Source: Thunnus maccoyii
Taxonomy: Eukaryota; Chordata; Actinopteri; Scombriformes; Scombridae
Assembly: GCF_910596095.1 (NCBI RefSeq)
Contig: NC_056552.1
Span: 17,743,111 to 17,807,110, forward strand
DNA: 64,000 nt
Direction: 5' to 3'
A program made the translations under genes and the position numbers. The notes under the pieces were generated by a model that was not told the origin of the DNA, did not search any database, and saw only the letters and a list, made by a program, of their open reading frames with translations. The number at the start of each line of letters is the position of its first letter. Positions within the stretch are counted from its first letter, which is position 1. Positions 60,101 to 64,000 of this stretch are shown piece after piece.

Positions 60101-62018
60101 TGTCTCTCATTGTTTTCTCATGGGATTTAGGTTGAAGCAACGTAATGCGAAGGTGTGGGCTGCGAGTGGTGAACAATAGCTCTTGAATGATCTCACTCCC
60201 TCTACCAGCACCCCTGTTATAGAGACGGTTTATGGATGATTAAAGGGAAAAAACAATACCCAGAGGTAAGGAAGGTGCTCTTTTAAGTCTGTGTGTGTAG
60301 CTGTCTGCCAAAAAACATCCCTTCCTCTTGATCCATCGCACGTCTGCCCATGGGCCGAAAAGCTCTTTCCGTCTTGTGACGGGGAGCCAGCGGCCAGGTG
60401 GCTAATTGAGCTGTTCCCAGGGCAGTCTGTGACAGCGTGCCACCCTGTGCCAAGGTGTTGGGGTTTCCCAGGGCTCAGTAATAGATGCTTTTAGTCCCCG
60501 TAAAGTGTGTCCAATCGCCCTGCCCTGCTGGCACAGAGCAGTACAGGACACACAGGACAGACCGGACACACTTATCCAAGCGGAGAGGTGTTGGGTCGAG
60601 TGATCCTTTTGATGATGTACTGCATGTGGATTCAAACATCACTTTTTGTATTTGTGAACATTGTGTTGAGTTAAATACAATGAGAATAAACCCTTGATTA
60701 TCTTGTCTTTTCCAATTCAGGAGCGAAGGGCACAGTTTAACTCTTGAAGATAAACCCTATCAGGAGCTCATAGCGATACTGTGCAACATTTCCTCAACTA
60801 GCTCTACACTGCATCACTATCTGTGGCTGCTACATGGTAAATGTGGTATGATCTCTTGTCATGTTATGTGTAAAAATGTCTCGCTTGCTAACCCAGTTCA
60901 GAGGAACTGAGGAGATGAAGGTCTGTTGCACTTCCTTAAAAAAAGGAAGCATCTAACGGAATTTAAATACTTGAGTTTGCTAACTATTCATCTGTAAACA
61001 CACAGCATACAAAGTACATCCAATATAGTTGCACTTCTAATTGAATAAAATATCCCTGTCATTGTCAGAAAATTGTCCTTTTTGTCTCAGACGTTGGCAA
61101 TGAACTCAATGACAGCTACATCTGAAAAAGCCATTTGTGTTGGTTTCAGATTATTAAAAGTATTACATTGTTTTCTAAAAGTTTGCTGTCCACACTGAAA
61201 CTCCACAACAATGGAACAACATGACGTGATGACACTTATTGAATTTAACAACACAACTGTTGTCGTCAATTTCTTTTCCAACAACTGCACCGGTGTAAAA
61301 TATGATGTGATGAAGTGACATAATTGCTACTGAAACAAATGGTTTTTCTTGGGCATCTGTGTTAAAAATAAACTATTAAATATTCATTTAGTTGTCTGAC
61401 AACATGTCAATATAAACAACGGTGGGACTGTGTGATCAGCAGTACTGAAACACGTGAGTAATAAAGAGAAAGTAGTGGGTGGGTAAAGTGACATCCTATC
61501 CTTAAGCATTGTTTTGAGAAGCCCGATTTTTATTGTCCACACTACAACATGTGAGGATGTGTGTATTTTGTGGTAGTGGAAAATGCCAAGAAAAAGCTGG
61601 CTTCTTGTATATGTTCAAGGATTTGTAGGGAGACAGTCTTAACAATTCTTGTGCTTCGACTAGATTCTGCCAACATTTCCCTAAAGAGTGAAACCAGCTC
61701 AACGTGATCACCGGAAGCTGCTTCTCCAATGACATATGCTACAAGTACAAACAGACATTTGAAACATTCATATATCAAAACATGTAATTTCTTGCAATGA
61801 TCTGCGTCTGAATGAGTTAAACTTTTTTTATTTTGTTTTGTTTTGTTTTTTTGGAGGGAGTGACGGGGTGGGGGGTAAAGCTGGAGGGGAGATTCGCCGG
61901 CTGTGAGGGATCAGTTTCAGGATTGTAAACATGGCGGGGACACCCCATACTCCCCCAACTCTGAAAAGTGCCTCTTTTGAAATGGTTGAGCTTATGGGTG
62001 TGCCCGCCCCCACACCCT

Positions 62019-62275
62019 CCCCCCCTCCTGCCCCCCTCCGCCCCCCCTGCCCCCCTTTCCTCTTCGTGTTTCCTGTTGAGCTGGCTAGACTCCTTTGACA
62101 GATTTACAACTCTGGGGTCAAAGTTTTCCGAAGGCAGCAGATAAATCTTACACCGCCCCCTCCCAGCTTCTCCTTCACCTGATAAAAAGACACACACTCT
62201 GAACAGCCGCCCTGCACTGCAAACCCCCCCCCCTCCCCTTCCCCCTCATCCCCCCCCCACCCTCCCACCACCACC
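62019..62275 (-). other. C-rich tracts with G-quadruplex potential (minus strand)
   Basis: Two blocks of C-runs, about 62019-62058 and about 62226-62275, each with four or more runs of at least four C separated by one to five bases. On the minus strand these are G4-capable. They lie close to the mixed GT/GA microsatellite. Confidence 0.6.
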
Positions 62276-62429
62276 GCCACCACATCCTTTCATGTGTAAT
62301 GTGCCCTTTTTTAAACAAAGCAGAAAAAAGTGTGTGCCTGTGCTTGTGTTCACCTATGTGCATGAACATGTGTGTGAGGACGCCTGCGTTTATGTGTTCT
62401 GGAAGAGGCGTGTGCAAATGCCTTCGTGC

Positions 62430-62430
62430 A

Positions 62431-62466
<36 letters not shown>

Positions 62467-62470
62467 TGTG
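62430..62470. repeat. Compound (GT)n(GA)n microsatellite
   Basis: A GT run changes directly into a GA run, then back to GT. Confidence 0.92.
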
Positions 62471-64000
62471 TACACAGAAGGGTAAGTGCCGTGCAGTTTT
62501 GAGGTTAAGAGAAAGAATGCAGGACATTGTTCGTAAACCATAAAGGCGGGCTGATGTTCCAGTCGTTTTTTGGGGGAGGTCTGGTCCCCCCCCCACACCT
62601 CCCCACCATCCCTCCACTCCTTCTTTTCCCTGCATCTGATTTTTATGTTTTGGTCCCAGTTTGATACTCACTCTGCTTTCGTCTCCTCCCCCCACATAGA
62701 TAAGAGGAGCAGGAGTATTCTTCATTCCACCAGCATGCCATCATTTGTATTTTCTTCCTCTTCTCTCTCATCCCATCCATTCTAATATACATTTCTCTTT
62801 ATTTGCTGGCCTTTTATCGCTATGTCTGTGTCAAACATTGTCCACTCTTTTGGGGGCAGAATGTGGAGAGAGTACTGTTTCAAAACACACACAGGTCTTG
62901 GGGGCATTTATCTCCTCTTCTCTCTCTCTCTTTTGCTCTCTGCTTCCTCTTTATCTCCTCTGATCTCTGTTTCAGGACGGGAGGCAAAATGAACAGTGTT
63001 CACAATCTGCAGCCAAAGAACATAGGTTTTTTTGCCAGTTATTCTAACAAACTATTCACATTACTCTCTGGTGCTTGTCATTCGGCATGTTGGGATGTTT
63101 AACTCCTCCTCTCTCATTCATCCTCTTCTCCGAGAGGCAGCAGATCTGAAATGATTTGGATTGGTGGCAAATCCGTAGACTCTGAGAGATCCATAAATGC
63201 TGATTAAAATGCTTCAACAGTAACACCTGCAGGGTAGGCAGGAGGGGAAAAGGTAGTGTGTGTGTGTGTGAAGTGGTGAGAGGAGAGCAGAGGAGGACGG
63301 GCTCCTGTTGTCCTCCTTAGGGTGGGATCTCTTATATCAATCTAATGTACTTCATTTTTTTCATGCTAATCTGTTATTGGCCAAAACATGCAAAATGATG
63401 CTCCAGCAGAGGACGTCCTCCCTAACCAATCAACAACCAGAATAAAATATTGACATATTGACATTGTTTCATATTGACATGCCAAAATATAACAACTCAA
63501 AAATAAACCAGACTAAAATAAATCCTAAATAAAATGCCAATAATCGAAATGAAAGAAACGGATTGGTAATTGTTGACAGTCCCCTTCATTGTCTCGCATG
63601 TTTCTCGTACCATTGGAGTTGAGGTCAGTGAACTACGGGCAGTTCCCTCAGGGTTGGACTCTCAGGCAGCTGTAGCCTGAATGCAAATGGCCCACAGCTA
63701 AACAAACTGTCCTAAGAAACATCCAGAGACATCTGCTGATATGTGACATAATGGGCTTCACAAATGACTGCATGGATCTAATATTGCTTATGTGGATTGA
63801 TATCCACCAGCTGAAAAAAAGTAAATTTGAAAACAAAAAAGTCTGAAGGGGATGCTGCAACATTTTAATATATTTGATATAAAAGAAGAATATTTATTTT
63901 GTGTTCTAGATCCTCTGTATTATTATTACCATTTTAAATTATATTGTTGCAGTTGGTACAATTAGATGGATCTCTTTTTTCTTTTAAGCTGATCTAATAT

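Larger units (their letters stand above)
45360..64000. other. Gene desert rich in simple sequence
   Basis: 18.6 kb without a coding exon I can support on either strand. Open frames are short and mostly fall in CA/GT runs or pyrimidine-rich tracts (for example about 46800-47170, 48940-49200, 50020-50240, 52560-52690, 55640-55760, 56250-56360). By synteny a rara gene on the minus strand would be expected, but no zinc-finger or ligand-binding exon was seen. It may be intergenic or a large intron. The repeats, the MITE and LINE copies and the receptor-like sites within it are listed separately. Confidence 0.55.

Noticed and set aside
61817-62725. Several minus-strand Gly-rich frames of 80-126 codons
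   Set aside because: Come from the C-rich and GT/GA repeats between 61.97 and 62.47 kb.
1-64000. CRISPR arrays, tRNA or rRNA genes, prophage or bacterial defence systems
   Set aside because: No spaced direct repeats of CRISPR type, no tRNA cloverleaf with A/B boxes noticed, and the DNA is clearly vertebrate.

Overview
The window is vertebrate nuclear DNA, almost certainly from a percomorph-type ray-finned fish. The evidence is split genes with GT-AG introns, polyadenylation signals, many CA/GT microsatellites, and small dispersed repeats of a kind I associate with percomorph genomes. There are no bacterial operons, phage genes or CRISPR arrays.

The gene content matches the human 17q12-q21 neighbourhood. 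From left to right: the last three coding exons of med24 (+, 1137-2566, 5' part outside the window); a complete five-exon csf3 (G-CSF) gene on the minus strand (3849-6231), tail to tail with med24; an LRRC3-family single-pass membrane protein gene, most likely lrrc3c, on the minus strand (13445-14239); a complete 35-exon top2a (DNA topoisomerase II alpha) gene on the plus strand (27477-41057, predicted 1580 aa); and an intronless-CDS connexin, gjd3, on the plus strand (42944-43810). Human order is LRRC3C-GSDMA-PSMD3-CSF3-MED24 and, further away, RARA-GJD3-TOP2A. Here the two blocks lie side by side, and no psmd3 or gsdma coding sequence is recognisable between csf3 and lrrc3c.

The genes are not a pathway. 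med24 encodes a Mediator subunit, csf3 a secreted granulopoietic cytokine, top2a the mitotic type II topoisomerase and gjd3 a gap-junction subunit. Legible regulatory DNA includes four inverted CCAAT boxes plus a GC box, an E2F-like site and a CHR-like element upstream of top2a; a TATA box and near-consensus kappaB site upstream of csf3; and a run of nine ATTTA pentamers downstream of the csf3 stop.

The rest (about 6.3-13.4, 14.4-27.1 and 45.4-64 kb) has no gene I can support. It holds TTAA-flanked MITE-like elements of two families, a hAT-like MITE (one copy inside a csf3 intron, another carrying a nested insertion), a Tc1/mariner transposase relic in a med24 intron, a LINE 3' tail, a 33-bp minisatellite, many microsatellites and several C-rich (G-quadruplex-capable) tracts. 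The last 18.6 kb is a desert rich in simple sequence. It could be intergenic or a large intron, and rara, expected here by synteny, was not found.
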